51,782 bases of DNA, taken from Methanogenium cariaci JCM 10550. GTDB lineage: Archaea > Halobacteriota > Methanomicrobia > Methanomicrobiales > Methanomicrobiaceae. This document shows, in pieces, positions 1 to 7,923 of the stretch. How positions within the stretch are numbered: the first letter of the stretch is position 1; the number at the start of each line of letters is the position of its first letter. The stretch lies in assembly GCF_001315945.1 (NCBI RefSeq), contig NZ_BBBG01000019.1:1-51782 (forward strand), given 5' to 3'. The notes beneath the pieces are model-generated. The model ran no database searches and was not told the DNA's origin. It worked only from the letters and a program-made list of their open reading frames with translations. The position numbers and the translations under genes were made by a program.

Positions 1-9
1 AGCTTCATG

Positions 10-132
10 TATTTGCGGCCATAGCAGCGGGGCAACACCCGGACCCATACCGAACCCGGAAGTTAAGCCCGTTCACGTAGTATGCTGTACTGAGTTGCGA
101 GAGCGCTCGGAAACCATACTTCGCTGCAAATG
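10..132 (+). rRNA. rrf: 5S ribosomal RNA, copy 1
   Basis: A complete archaeal 5S rRNA. The 5' strand ATTTGCGGC (from 11) pairs with GCTGCAAAT (ending 131) to close helix I, and the conserved CCGAAC and GAAGTTAAGC blocks lie between. It matches the second copy at 3460-3582 with a single A/G difference at position 111. It probably ends a 16S-23S-5S operon that begins before the window, since no promoter is visible upstream. Its G4 (29-32) is not lengthened, unlike many G4 sites elsewhere. Confidence 0.93.
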
Positions 133-175
133 CTCTGAAATGAGACGAAATCTGTTCTGTAACTGTTATACCAAC

Positions 176-187
176 GAGCGAGAGCTC
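176..187 (+). terminator. Conserved small hairpin downstream of 5S copy 1
   Basis: GAGC (176-179) and GCTC (184-187) form a 4-bp stem with loop GAGA. The same stem with loop GCAG follows the second 5S at the same spacing, and a block close to ATCTGTTCTGT.ACTGTTATA precedes both. Stem conservation with a changed loop suggests a processing or termination signal shared by both rRNA units. This is inference from two copies only. Confidence 0.35.
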
Positions 188-457
188 TTGTCTGTGATAC
201 TTTGCCTGCAATGAAAAACCATTCTGTTCTGTATATACGATACAAAAGAACGTGAGTGATTGTATTCATTCGCTGCAGGTGTTTTGGAAAGAAGTCAATT
301 CCATTGGGAACGGGTATGCGGATGAATGAAAGCGCTCGTTCTTTGTCTGATAATATCACTTTCGCATACTCTGGCTGTTGTTGATTTATCTTGCATTTGT
401 ATGTGCAGCTTTTTTAAAGAGAGTATTTTATCAGGTAGAGTATCATATGAAATATGT
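188..457. other. Intergenic region, no gene seen
   Basis: This stretch between the 5S tail and the ppcA leader is AT-rich and has no open frame with archaeal coding character on either strand. It should contain the ppcA promoter. TTTTTTAAAG near 410-420 is a possible TATA element, but no clear BRE is seen. Confidence 0.4.
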
Positions 458-489
458 ATGTCAACCCAGAAAAAATAATGAGTTGACAT
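458..489 (+). promoter_or_regulatory. 8-bp inverted repeat in the ppcA leader
   Basis: ATGTCAAC (458-465) and GTTGACAT (482-489) are perfect inverted repeats separated by 16 bases. They end 28 bases before the ppcA start codon at 518. The geometry suits an operator for a dimeric repressor or a leader hairpin. No regulator can be named from the sequence. A G7 tract (490-496) abuts the right arm. Confidence 0.35.
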
Positions 490-517
490 GGGGGGGATTC
501 TTTCCCGGAGTAAATAC

Positions 518-1990
518 ATGACGGAAATACCGGATATACCAAAATGCATGAGTACGCAGCATCCTGATAATGTTCATCTGCCTTTTTTTGCAGCAAATTC
601 CCAACTCGGAGGGGGGGAGGATGAAGTACAGGAAGCCTATTATATCTATTCCCATCTTGGGTGCAGAGAGCAGATGTGGGATTGTGAAGGAAAGGAGGTT
701 GACAATTTTGTTGTTAAAAAACTGCTTTCAAAGTACGGCACCTATTTTTCAGAGAAACAACTGGGCAAAGATCTATTTTTGACCTTGCGTGTTCCCAATC
801 CTGAAGTTGAAAAAGCTGAAGCAAAAATTTTGCTTGAATCCCTTGAAAGCATACCGCGCTCTTTTGATGTGGCACATTTGTTCTATGGGAACGATAACCC
901 ACCGATATTCGAAGTTATTCTGCCCATGACTTCTTCTTTTGCATCTATTGATAACATCTATCAGTATTATCGTGATTTTGTCGTAGGGCAACAGTATAAA
1001 CGCCTTGGTGGAAGAAACCTGACAATTGCCCAGTGGATTGGTGATTTCAAACCCGATCGAATAAATGTCATTCCCCTTTTCGAGGATATGGAGAGTCTGC
1101 TAAATGTTAAGAAGATTGTCGGGCGTTATCTTCAGGACAAAGATTTGGCATATCAAAGGGTATTTCTTGCACGTTCTGACCCTGCAATGAACTATGGTTT
1201 AATCGGAGCCATACTTCTCAACAAGATTGCCCTTAAGCAGTTGCATGAACTCTCCGTTGAAACAGGTGTGCCCATATTCCCCATTATTGGTGTTGGTTCC
1301 GCTCCTTTCCGGGGAAATCTCAGACCGGATACGGTAGAGAGAACGATTGCAGAGTATCCAAGTGTACATACGTTCACCATCCAGTCGGCATTTAAATATG
1401 ATTATTCTCCGGATGAAGTAAAATCTGCTGTTGCCAAACTGGAAGAGCGGAATGTAGAGGTACCTCATGACATTGACGAAAAACGGAGCATACAAATAAT
1501 ACAAAAATGCACCCAGGAATTTAAAAGAGAGATTGCCAATTTATCTGATATCATCAACCGGGTGTCTGTATCCGTTCCTGCCCGGAGAAAAAGAAAACTG
1601 CATGTCGGGCTGTTTGGGTATTCGCGGAACAATGATGGCATCCACCTTCCCCCCCGGGCAATTACCTTTACTTCCACACTCTATTCCATTGGGATACCGC
1701 CTGAAATACTTGGAATTGGCACACTCAGTGATGATGATATTGATTTTGTCAGGGACATCTATGTAAATTTTGATGCCGATCTCAAAGACGCTCTCCGGTA
1801 TCTCAATCCTGATTCCCGGTATCTGCCTGAAGGCATTACTGCGAGAGTCCATAACCTGGTGGATTTTGAAATTGATGAAGAGCATAGGGAGATCAGCAAT
1901 GAAATAATCTCTCTGCTGGATAAAGGTAATTCTGAAGATCTCCGGGCAAATATTCTTCGTGCAGCTGCTATTAGAAAATTTATCGGCTAG
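518..1990 (+). CDS. ppcA: Archaeal-type phosphoenolpyruvate carboxylase
   Basis: This enzyme carboxylates phosphoenolpyruvate to oxaloacetate and feeds the incomplete TCA pathway of methanogens. The protein is about 490 residues, the usual size of the short archaeal PpcA family, which is unlike bacterial PEPC of about 900. It opens with the family signature KCMSTQHPDNV and continues with EAYYIYSHLGC and WDCEGKEVDNFV. I chose the ATG at 518 because GGAG (507-510) sits seven bases upstream and the family starts just before this motif; an in-frame ATG at 488 lies in the leader. It is monocistronic and followed by a hairpin with a T-rich tail. Oddities: G7 at 611-617 gives LGGGEDE and C7 at 1649-1655 gives LPPRAI where relatives have LGGEDE and LPRAI. 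Confidence 0.95.
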   Translation: MTEIPDIPKCMSTQHPDNVHLPFFAANSQLGGGEDEVQEAYYIYSHLGCREQMWDCEGKEVDNFVVKKLLSKYGTYFSEKQLGKDLFLTLRVPNPEVEKAEAKILLESLESIPRSFDVAHLFYGNDNPPIFEVILPMTSSFASIDNIYQYYRDFVVGQQYKRLGGRNLTIAQWIGDFKPDRINVIPLFEDMESLLNVKKIVGRYLQDKDLAYQRVFLARSDPAMNYGLIGAILLNKIALKQLHELSVETGVPIFPIIGVGSAPFRGNLRPDTVERTIAEYPSVHTFTIQSAFKYDYSPDEVKSAVAKLEERNVEVPHDIDEKRSIQIIQKCTQEFKREIANLSDIINRVSVSVPARRKRKLHVGLFGYSRNNDGIHLPPRAITFTSTLYSIGIPPEILGIGTLSDDDIDFVRDIYVNFDADLKDALRYLNPDSRYLPEGITARVHNLVDFEIDEEHREISNEIISLLDKGNSEDLRANILRAAAIRKFIG

Positions 1991-2015
1991 AATGGCCTGA
2001 GCTGATTGTTGACGA

Positions 2016-2047
2016 CTGCTTTTAGCAGATTTTATTTCCTCTTTTTT
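2016..2047 (+). terminator. Possible ppcA terminator
   Basis: CTGCT (2016-2020) and AGCAG (2024-2028) form a short stem with loop TTT. It is followed by a T-rich stretch to 2047, about 30 bases after the ppcA stop. T-tracts are the main termination signal in archaea, so the T-rich tail matters more than the weak stem. Confidence 0.4.
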
Positions 2048-2467
2048 ACATGGAGCTCGAATTTTTAGGAGAGGATGTTCCCGTGAATAAACGGTGTTTT
2101 TCAAAATAAATCTGCGTTGGATATACTGTTTTCTTCTGCAACTGCGGTGCACGGTTCGCGTCGTTTTGGATGGTTTCCCTGCATCTGTGGCCAAATACTC
2201 ATTTAATCTCGAATTAAAGCGACATTTGTCCGGGTATGGTGCGTCCACACAGAAGCCCGGAGGGGGGGTGGTTCTCCGTCAGGACATCCGATACATCCTC
2301 TTAAAATATCCGTCAATAGCACCCGCTTAATAGTCTGTAATCAATCGATTTTTTTGCAAATAAACGGTAAAATAATGGTATTTTCCAGCAGAAAAAACCG
2401 ATCAAAAAATACGTCCATTTCACCTCCCGATTCATCAACACAGGTAATCAAAAAGGGTGGTCAAAGG
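2048..2467. other. Intergenic region, no supported gene
   Basis: Only short frames without convincing start sites occur here on either strand. A G7 tract lies at 2262-2268 and a T-run near 2350. A leader or promoter for the small genes that follow is likely, but no clear TATA element can be fixed. Confidence 0.35.
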
Positions 2468-2638
2468 ATGACAAATACCAGGGGGGAGGGGGAGTCACGT
2501 TTCAGATATACATTTGGCGGAGGTTTCCCATTACGTATCTCAGCATTTCTGCAGAGCCAAGATTTTACTTTCACGGTCCGCATGGGCAGGTATTATGTAC
2601 CATTATCAACAGGTGGTTTCTGGGGAGAATCATGCTAA
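2468..2638 (+). CDS. Possible small protein, unrecognised
   Basis: This is an open frame of 56 codons starting at an ATG preceded by AAAGG. It overlaps the next gene by seven bases in an ATGCTAA arrangement, which suggests translational coupling. The residues (RYTFGGGF, FTFTVRMGRYYV) fit no family I know. A G6 and a G5 tract (2481-2492) lie near its start, so the frame there may be wrong. It may instead be a mis-framed upstream part of the following gene, or non-coding. Confidence 0.3.
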   Translation: MTNTRGEGESRFRYTFGGGFPLRISAFLQSQDFTFTVRMGRYYVPLSTGGFWGESC

Positions 2639-3021
2639 AAAAAGCAGGATATGTACAGGCGGGGCGCAGGGTGATCCGTGATTGTAAAGGAGAGGAAAAC
2701 AGTATTGTTGAGGTAATCATTCATGGTACCAGATTTGGTGTCCGGCTGCCGGAATTATATCTGGCTATGGCCGGTATCCGTTCCGGACGGATTGAACCAA
2801 TACGAAGTAGTGCCGGAGCTCATTTGTGTGGTACGGCAGGGATGGTGTGTACATCGTCATCCGGTAGAGCAGTAAATATTGAGCTAAACAATGGTGACCA
2901 ATTTACGATTTCTGTACGTTCTCTCCGGTATGTTCTTACGCACTATGGCAAATATGCACCGTTGTATTGCATCGCCCGGAATGGATCTTCTGCTGCGCAT
3001 GTAACACTTCCCCCAGAATAA
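2632..3021 (+). CDS. Conserved-looking hypothetical protein
   Basis: A 129-residue soluble protein that I do not recognise. It has no signal peptide, membrane segment or cysteine cluster. The middle part (GTRFGVRLPELYLAMAGIR) looks like a folded alpha/beta core, and the frame has the codon character of neighbouring genes. It starts at an ATG overlapping the end of the short frame upstream and ends just after a C5 tract (3010-3014), so the last residues are uncertain. It stands alone between ppcA and the tRNA-Cys/5S unit. Confidence 0.6.
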   Translation: MLKKAGYVQAGRRVIRDCKGEENSIVEVIIHGTRFGVRLPELYLAMAGIRSGRIEPIRSSAGAHLCGTAGMVCTSSSGRAVNIELNNGDQFTISVRSLRYVLTHYGKYAPLYCIARNGSSAAHVTLPPE

Positions 3022-3335
3022 AAATTCTGAAAAAAATGAGTATCTGATCTGCTGAATCATTATGCACAGAGTATTTCGTACGGTGTCTTTTGGGAATCCA
3101 TAGGGTTAGGATGGAAAAAGTCAGGGCCAGATGTTTTATTCAAAATAAAAAATAGGTCAATTTGACAGTTGCCTGATTTACCCAGGATAATGGGAGGAGG
3201 GAATTTTTTGATTTTGCGTTTATTTGATGTATTATAATGAAAATAATGGGAAATTGGTATGATATCTCTGTGATATCCATTGCAATAAACAATGTTTTTA
3301 TCCTAGTAGTGACAATCTTATTAGGCAACACCAAT
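3022..3335. other. Intergenic region upstream of tRNA-Cys
   Basis: No gene is visible. The region should hold the promoter of the tRNA-Cys/5S unit. The T-rich element GTTTTTATCC (about 3293-3302) lies about 35 bases before the tRNA and is the best TATA-like candidate. Confidence 0.4.
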
Positions 3336-3407
3336 GCCAAGGTGGCAGAGTGGCCACGCGGCTGCCTGCAGAGCAGCTATACTCCAGTTCAAATCTGGAC
3401 CTTGGCT
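3336..3407 (+). tRNA. tRNA-Cys (anticodon GCA)
   Basis: The full cloverleaf can be drawn. The acceptor is GCCAAGG with CCTTGGC, the anticodon arm GCTGC-CTGCAGA-GCAGC with anticodon GCA, and the T arm TCCAG-TTCAAAT-CTGGA. The discriminator base is U, as expected for cysteine. CCA is not encoded. It contains no long G/C tract and looks intact. It lies 52 bases upstream of the second 5S, so the two are probably one transcript. Confidence 0.95.
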
Positions 3408-3459
3408 TTAGAAATTCCTGTAAGGGATTTCAACGCAGGGCAAATTGTTTTGTCCTGTG

Positions 3460-3582
3460 TATTTGCGGCCATAGCAGCGGGGCAACACCCGGACCCATAC
3501 CGAACCCGGAAGTTAAGCCCGTTCACGTAGTATGCTGTACTGAGTTGCGAGAGCGCTCGGGAACCATACTTCGCTGCAAATG
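3460..3582 (+). rRNA. rrf: 5S ribosomal RNA, copy 2
   Basis: Identical to copy 1 except for G instead of A at 3561, with the same helix I pairing. No 16S or 23S lies near it: it follows a tRNA-Cys and is followed by the same short conserved hairpin seen after copy 1. It therefore looks like a detached tRNA-Cys/5S unit produced by duplication of an rRNA operon tail. Confidence 0.93.
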
Positions 3583-3626
3583 CTCAAAAAGAGATGAACC
3601 ATCTGTTCTGTCACTGTTATATGAAG

Positions 3627-3638
3627 GAGCGCAGGCTC
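3627..3638 (+). terminator. Conserved small hairpin downstream of 5S copy 2
   Basis: GAGC (3627-3630) pairs with GCTC (3635-3638) around loop GCAG, matching the hairpin after copy 1 in position and stem. The flanking block with TCTGTTCTGT and ACTGTTAT is shared. Confidence 0.35.
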
Positions 3639-3820
3639 TTCGAACCGATCATTTATCTTGCAAAGTATAATTCAGATCTCTACGGCTTCAAACATCCGTA
3701 TCATCTATTAAATGAACACAATTGATCATCGAATTCATCGTGCATGCCCCCCCTTCCGGAACTGACTGTCGTGAATGGAAAAAATGTGACGGATTAGGTA
3801 TTTTTGTGGAATTATCCGTC

Positions 3821-4871
3821 TCAGTTCTGATTGCGTTTCAGCCGTTTCAGCTGCCGCAGTATCATCTCTCTTCTGACAATGAGAACGCTTGCAAGTACTC
3901 CGACAAATACGTTGAAATAATACAGGATAAGCCGCCAGAGAAGAACAAACACCCCCTACAATCGATGACGGCACAAACAGTCCGTAGAGAGATGTGGCTG
4001 AGATTTCTGCCACTCCCGAACTCCCCGGAGTAAGAGGGATCATCATAAGAATCGCAATAATCAGCTGTACGATAAACGATTCGATGAAAAATGGTTTTGA
4101 TCCGATGGCCATCAGAAGGATTGATGCAATCAAAAACTCAAATGTCCAGTAAATGGTGGTAAGCACAAATCCCCCCCATACCAGTCCTGCTTTTGCTTTG
4201 CTGACAAATTTTGCGAGTGCGCTGTTGAAGTTATCCACTTCAGAGTCAATGGACTGCATCAGGTTATCCACTTTATCCGATTTCCAGCGCTTTGTGAGCC
4301 ATCCGGATATTTTATACAGAATCCTTTTCAGAAACTCGGGGTGGCGGATGGAATACACAAAGAGAACCATGAAGAAAATGAGCATGACCCATATGACAAG
4401 CAGCGGTGTCGTCAGATTTACCTCCAGTGTTGCGACCTGGAATACGAGCAGGAAAAATGCGAATATCCCGATTATTCCCAATACAATCCCGTCAATCACC
4501 CGCTCCATTATCACAACGGCAGTCGCATCACCTATCGGTACATCCGCCCGATAGAGTTCGTGAATTCTGACCGGTTCTCCGCCCGCCTGAGAAGGAGTGA
4601 TGGCAGCAACCAGAAGATTTGCAAAGACTGCGTTCAGTGCATGGAGAAAGGGCACATGATACCCCAGAGACTGCGACATCATCTTCAGTCTCATACCCCA
4701 TGCCATCAGTGCAACAATGTGGAGAATCAATGCAAATAGTAATAATGTGTAGTCGACGTCCTTCAGATAGGTGAGAGTCTCATCATCAATAGTGAACCAA
4801 AGCACACCAATGAGTACGATTGTGCTGAAACCAACAGAGAGGGCCAACCATTTCCATTGCGAACTTTCCAT
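3821..4871 (-). CDS. Membrane flippase-like protein, UPF0104/LPG synthase TM family
   Basis: An integral membrane protein of about 349 residues with many hydrophobic helices. It has the family motif PSQAGGEPVRIHEL (near residues 95-110) and a second conserved PLTPGSSGVAE region. Relatives (AglD/YbhN-like) are linked to lipid-linked sugar translocation or glycosylation, so a role with polyprenyl phosphate is plausible but inferred. The frame breaks at C5 (3952-3956) where four bases restore it. The corrected C-terminus adds two hydrophobic stretches and a basic tail before a stop at 3821-3823. A C7 at 4171-4177 adds one Gly. A TATA-like CTATAAAC (plus-strand 4929-4936) lies upstream, 75 bases after the DUF357 gene. 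Confidence 0.82.
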
Positions 4872-4946
4872 GAATATATAATCTCCATTTCTGCAGAATC
4901 GACGAGTTATCTACGTTTTTCTGGCAAACTATAAACCCTTTTTACT

Positions 4947-5515
4947 TTAAATCGTGAATAATTCCGGATTTTGTATCACCTTCAGGATGCCGGTGCGTAC
5001 ACCTGCATCAATCCAGCCATATGCATAACTGAGAAGGGCCAGCCCGTCTGCAAGATTGCCCTGTTCTATCTCATGTGTGCCTTCTGTATAATGTAACCGT
5101 GCAATCTGGAAGAGTTCTTCTCCTGCCGGATAAAGAGGGAGTCCGGGTTCAGAATTGATGCAGACTGATGGTAATGCACTACAGAGCATCCTCTCGTATC
5201 TGAATGTCTTCTCCTCAAGATGTTCAGAGAGGTTTTCCGGAATATCCGGTGCGCAGCCTGAAGGGAGTATGCCCATTGAATGACTGGCTAAAAGACCTGC
5301 TTTTATACCGGCATCCAGCCATCCGCTTCCATAGGCAAACGATGCAAGAGCGTTTACTTCATCGTTGTTTTCAGAAAAACAAATCCGTCCGAGGCATATG
5401 CCTGTGACATCTCGATAATATCTGTTGCCGCCCTGACAAGCCAGGTATTCTTTGGAACAGCAATTTCAGCACTTCCTGCCCTTTGAAAAAAGGTATTGCC
5501 ATATTCTTCAATCAT
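4947..5515 (-). CDS. Protein with two DUF357-like repeats
   Basis: A soluble protein of about 189 residues with two copies of the DUF357 signature: ASFAYGSGWLDAGIKAGLL and LLSYAYGWIDAGVRTGIL. Its ATG overlaps the stop of dph5, so the two are translationally coupled. DUF357 is a helical archaeal family of unknown function. The frame breaks at A5 (5375-5379); six A would join the N-terminal part (ending DGFVF) to SENNDEVNALASF. The break is in an A-run, not a G/C tract. The function cannot be given; the link to dph5 could hint at a translation role, but this is weak. Confidence 0.75.
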
Positions 5516-6282
5516 GGTAGCCTGCAAACGTTCGGATATAATCCTCCTCGATGGGGGGGTGAAGTTTGGCAGGGACGATGAGCACATGGAGAGGCGGGCC
5601 AAAATCTGCATTGACAAGGGTTTCTGCATCACCGGCAATAACCGTCGGATTCTCACTGCCGGCACGGGCAATGCCAATAAAGAGTTTGGGCATTGGTTCA
5701 TTCTTCTTCTCCGCCATTTCAGATATCAGATTGACTGCCTCGGAAACGGACATATATCTTTCTGACTGGATATCCAGATAGACAAGGGTGTGAAGGTTTA
5801 ATCCAAGGTTTGCCGATATCGTTTCAAACGGTGCAAGGGGGGAACCAGTTTTTTGCAGGAAACGGAACCGAACATGATTTTCCAAACCGATAATTCTGTA
5901 GCCCCCCCGAAAGACCGCAGACGGCACTGATAATTGAGGAACAATGAATGATCTCTGTTTTTATTCCCCCCCGTTCGGCTGCCCGTATACGAAGGTCTGC
6001 GTGCGTGGTTGATACCATCGGATCCCCCCCTCCGGTAAGAAACACCACCGGTCCTTCTTTGGCGTACTCAAGAACGGTATCGGGATGTTGTTCAACATCT
6101 TCGCGCCCCAGAACCGTCACGGTTTTTCCGTACTGGTCTTCCATCTCGCATATTTTGATACCCATCAGGCGGGATGTGTAGCCTTCCAGAAATATATGGT
6201 CCGCTTCCCGGATTTTTCTAAGACCTTTTAGAGAGATATCTTCCCCCCCGTCATACAGACCAAGTCCAACGAATGAGAGCAT
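5508..6282 (-). CDS. dph5: Diphthine synthase
   Basis: An S-adenosylmethionine-dependent methyltransferase that modifies the histidine of elongation factor 2 on the way to diphthamide. The start [11 protein letters not shown] and the core [13 protein letters not shown] and [13 protein letters not shown] are typical of the family, as is the C-terminal [15 protein letters not shown]. Length is about 255 residues once repaired. The frame breaks at G6 (5837-5842) where five bases are expected ([11 protein letters not shown]). Four further seven-base tracts (5553, 5902, 5966 and about 6026) and one at 6243 each add a Gly or Pro to a conserved stretch. First gene of a minus-strand group with the DUF357 protein and the flippase-like gene. 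Confidence 0.93.
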
Positions 6283-6555
6283 ATTAAAATCACCTGTCTA
6301 TTACTATGGGCGGCTCTGTTTGTATAATGGTGATGTTCTGGTAAAGATTTGTGCAACTGATCGGGTCACAATATCCATTATCAGCTGTGTGGAATTATGG
6401 CGATATTTGAGTGAATTGAATGATGTTATTAACCATAATAGAGAGATGGTATACAGATTACTGGTGAATGGGGGGGTCACAGGAGAAAAAATTGTTCTGT
6501 TGCACTTTTATCCGGACGAATGGCATTTCAATATAATCAAAAATACCGGTGTGTT
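6283..6555. other. Divergent intergenic region between dph5 and the UppS-like gene
   Basis: This region holds the promoters of dph5 (minus) and the UppS-like gene (plus). CAATATAATC near 6529-6538 is a possible TATA element about 20 bases before the plus-strand start. A frame of 79 codons crosses the region but lacks a ribosome binding site and resembles no family, so I do not call it. Confidence 0.35.
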
Positions 6556-7165
6556 ATGATTCGCTATATCTATGAGAAATTTCTGATCCGGGGGGGTGTC
6601 TGGATATTCCGGGACATATCTGTATTATGCTCTCAGAAGATGAAGTGCAACGTGCACCGCAAAAAATTATTCAGGTCATTAACTGGAGCAGAGAATGCGG
6701 GTTAAAATCCCTCATCTTCCATATCGATACCGATCTCCCGGATTCCCTGATATCAGAAATTACTGAACTCAGGGGTTTCTTCGGCCCCCCCCGTCCGTGT
6801 CACTCTCTATTCACCCGGAGGAAAATCACTCCTTCATGACGGACCCCCCCAAATTCCTGATATTATTATTGCAGTGGGTATGAGCGGCAGGGAAGAGATT
6901 GTTCGTTCTGTCCGGGAAATCGCAGAAAAAGGGATTGCACCGGATGATGTCGACGGAAAAATGCTTGAATCCCATCTGACATTCCAATATGAACCGGATT
7001 TTGTGATTAAAACCGGGGGATAACAATCTGATTGATTTTATGATCTGGCAGTCCGTCTACTCTGAACTCTTTTTTACCGACGTAAACTGGCAGACATTCA
7101 GAAAAATAGATTTTTTCCGGGCACTCAGGGACTATCAGTTGCGCAAAAGACGTTTCGGGAAATAG
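6556..7165 (+). CDS. UppS-like cis-prenyltransferase subunit without the DGNRR motif
   Basis: About 200 residues, homologous to undecaprenyl diphosphate synthase. The C-terminal half is clear: VIKTGDNNLIDFMIWQ, YSELFFTDV, and FRKIDFFRALRDYQLRKRRF. At the N-terminus, where active enzymes have HIAIIxDGNRR, this protein has HICIMLSEDEV, so the catalytic Asp and the NRR residues are missing. That is the pattern of the non-catalytic partner (Nus1/NgBR type) of two-subunit cis-prenyltransferases; such heteromers have been described in Methanosarcina. Frames break at G7 (6590-6596, five expected), C8 (6785-6792, four expected) and G5 (7015-7019, four expected). Its 3' end overlaps the 3' end of the catalytic uppS. 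Confidence 0.8.
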
Positions 7166-7923
7166 CCGCCCTTCACCCGTTCGTCATACACGCGAATCCC
7201 TCTTAAAAGGTCTATCTTTCTGAAGAGAGGCCAGTACGGGGCACAGAAGTAGACCGCTGATCCATACCCGTTTGCGAACCACGGGAGAAAATTGGATGTT
7301 CTCTTCTCGTTTCCGGTACGGATGATCAGATCAACCGGAGGCAGGTGCAGGTCTCCCCGAATCTTTTTGTCAAAGAGATCCTTGGTAATCATATCGATCG
7401 TAATTTTATTCGTTTTGATATCGTTGAGAATTTCCCGTGATGCACGAACGATTTCGTTTCTGCCCCCATATGCCAGAGCAATATTCAGGTGAAATCTTGT
7501 ATAATTCTTCGTTGCCTCTTCTGCTTCAACAATGGTTGAGAGAAGATCTTCAGGAATCAGACTGCGGTCTCCCACCACCTGCAGGTGGATCTCATTTGAG
7601 TGAATGCGCGGGTCGGTTTTTACTGCCCTGAATTTCTCAATGAAAAGGGAGAATAATTCTTTCAGTTCTTCATCCGACCGGTTAAAATTTTCCGTGGAAA
7701 ATGAATATAATGACACATTCCGGACACCAATCTCCTGCGCCCATTCAAGCAGATCTTCGGATGTCTGTGCACCTTTTTTGTGACCATATGAGGTATTTTT
7801 TCCCTGAATTTGCGCGTATCGCCTGTTTCCGTCCTGAATGATTGCAATATGGTCGGGAACATGGGTGATACTCTTCATCAAATGTCGTTCATAGCACTGA
7901 TTGAGAAATTCTCTGGGTTTCAA
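7135..7923 (-). CDS. uppS: Tritrans,polycis-undecaprenyl diphosphate synthase
   Basis: This cis-prenyltransferase makes the long polyprenyl diphosphate used as sugar carrier. It has the catalytic motif HIAIIQDGNRR, followed by SLYSFSTENF, LNIALAYGGRNEIV and DLIIRTGNEKRTSNFLPW. The start is uncertain: I chose TTG (7921-7923), which follows GGAGGT at a good distance and keeps the N-terminal helix (KPREFLNQCYERHLM). The first ATG is at 7878. It overlaps the end of the radical SAM gene and is third in the lysS-radical SAM-uppS group. Its tail overlaps the non-catalytic partner on the other strand by 31 bases. A G7 tract (plus 7925-7931) lies between the ribosome binding site and the TTG. Confidence 0.9.
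   Translation of the reverse strand: MKPREFLNQCYERHLMKSITHVPDHIAIIQDGNRRYAQIQGKNTSYGHKKGAQTSEDLLEWAQEIGVRNVSLYSFSTENFNRSDEELKELFSLFIEKFRAVKTDPRIHSNEIHLQVVGDRSLIPEDLLSTIVEAEEATKNYTRFHLNIALAYGGRNEIVRASREILNDIKTNKITIDMITKDLFDKKIRGDLHLPPVDLIIRTGNEKRTSNFLPWFANGYGSAVYFCAPYWPLFRKIDLLRGIRVYDERVKGGYFPKRLLRN

Noticed and set aside
1541..2248. Long minus-strand frame of 235 codons over the end of ppcA
   Set aside because: It lies antisense to the well-conserved ppcA, has no ribosome binding site and a composition typical of a shadow frame.
3460..3582. Assembly duplication as the source of the second 5S
   Set aside because: The flanks differ clearly, a tRNA-Cys precedes only the second copy, and the hairpin loops differ, so two real loci are more likely.
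6320..6559. Frame of 79 codons before the UppS-like gene
   Set aside because: No ribosome binding site, no recognisable family, and it ends just inside the following gene; the region is better explained as a divergent promoter.
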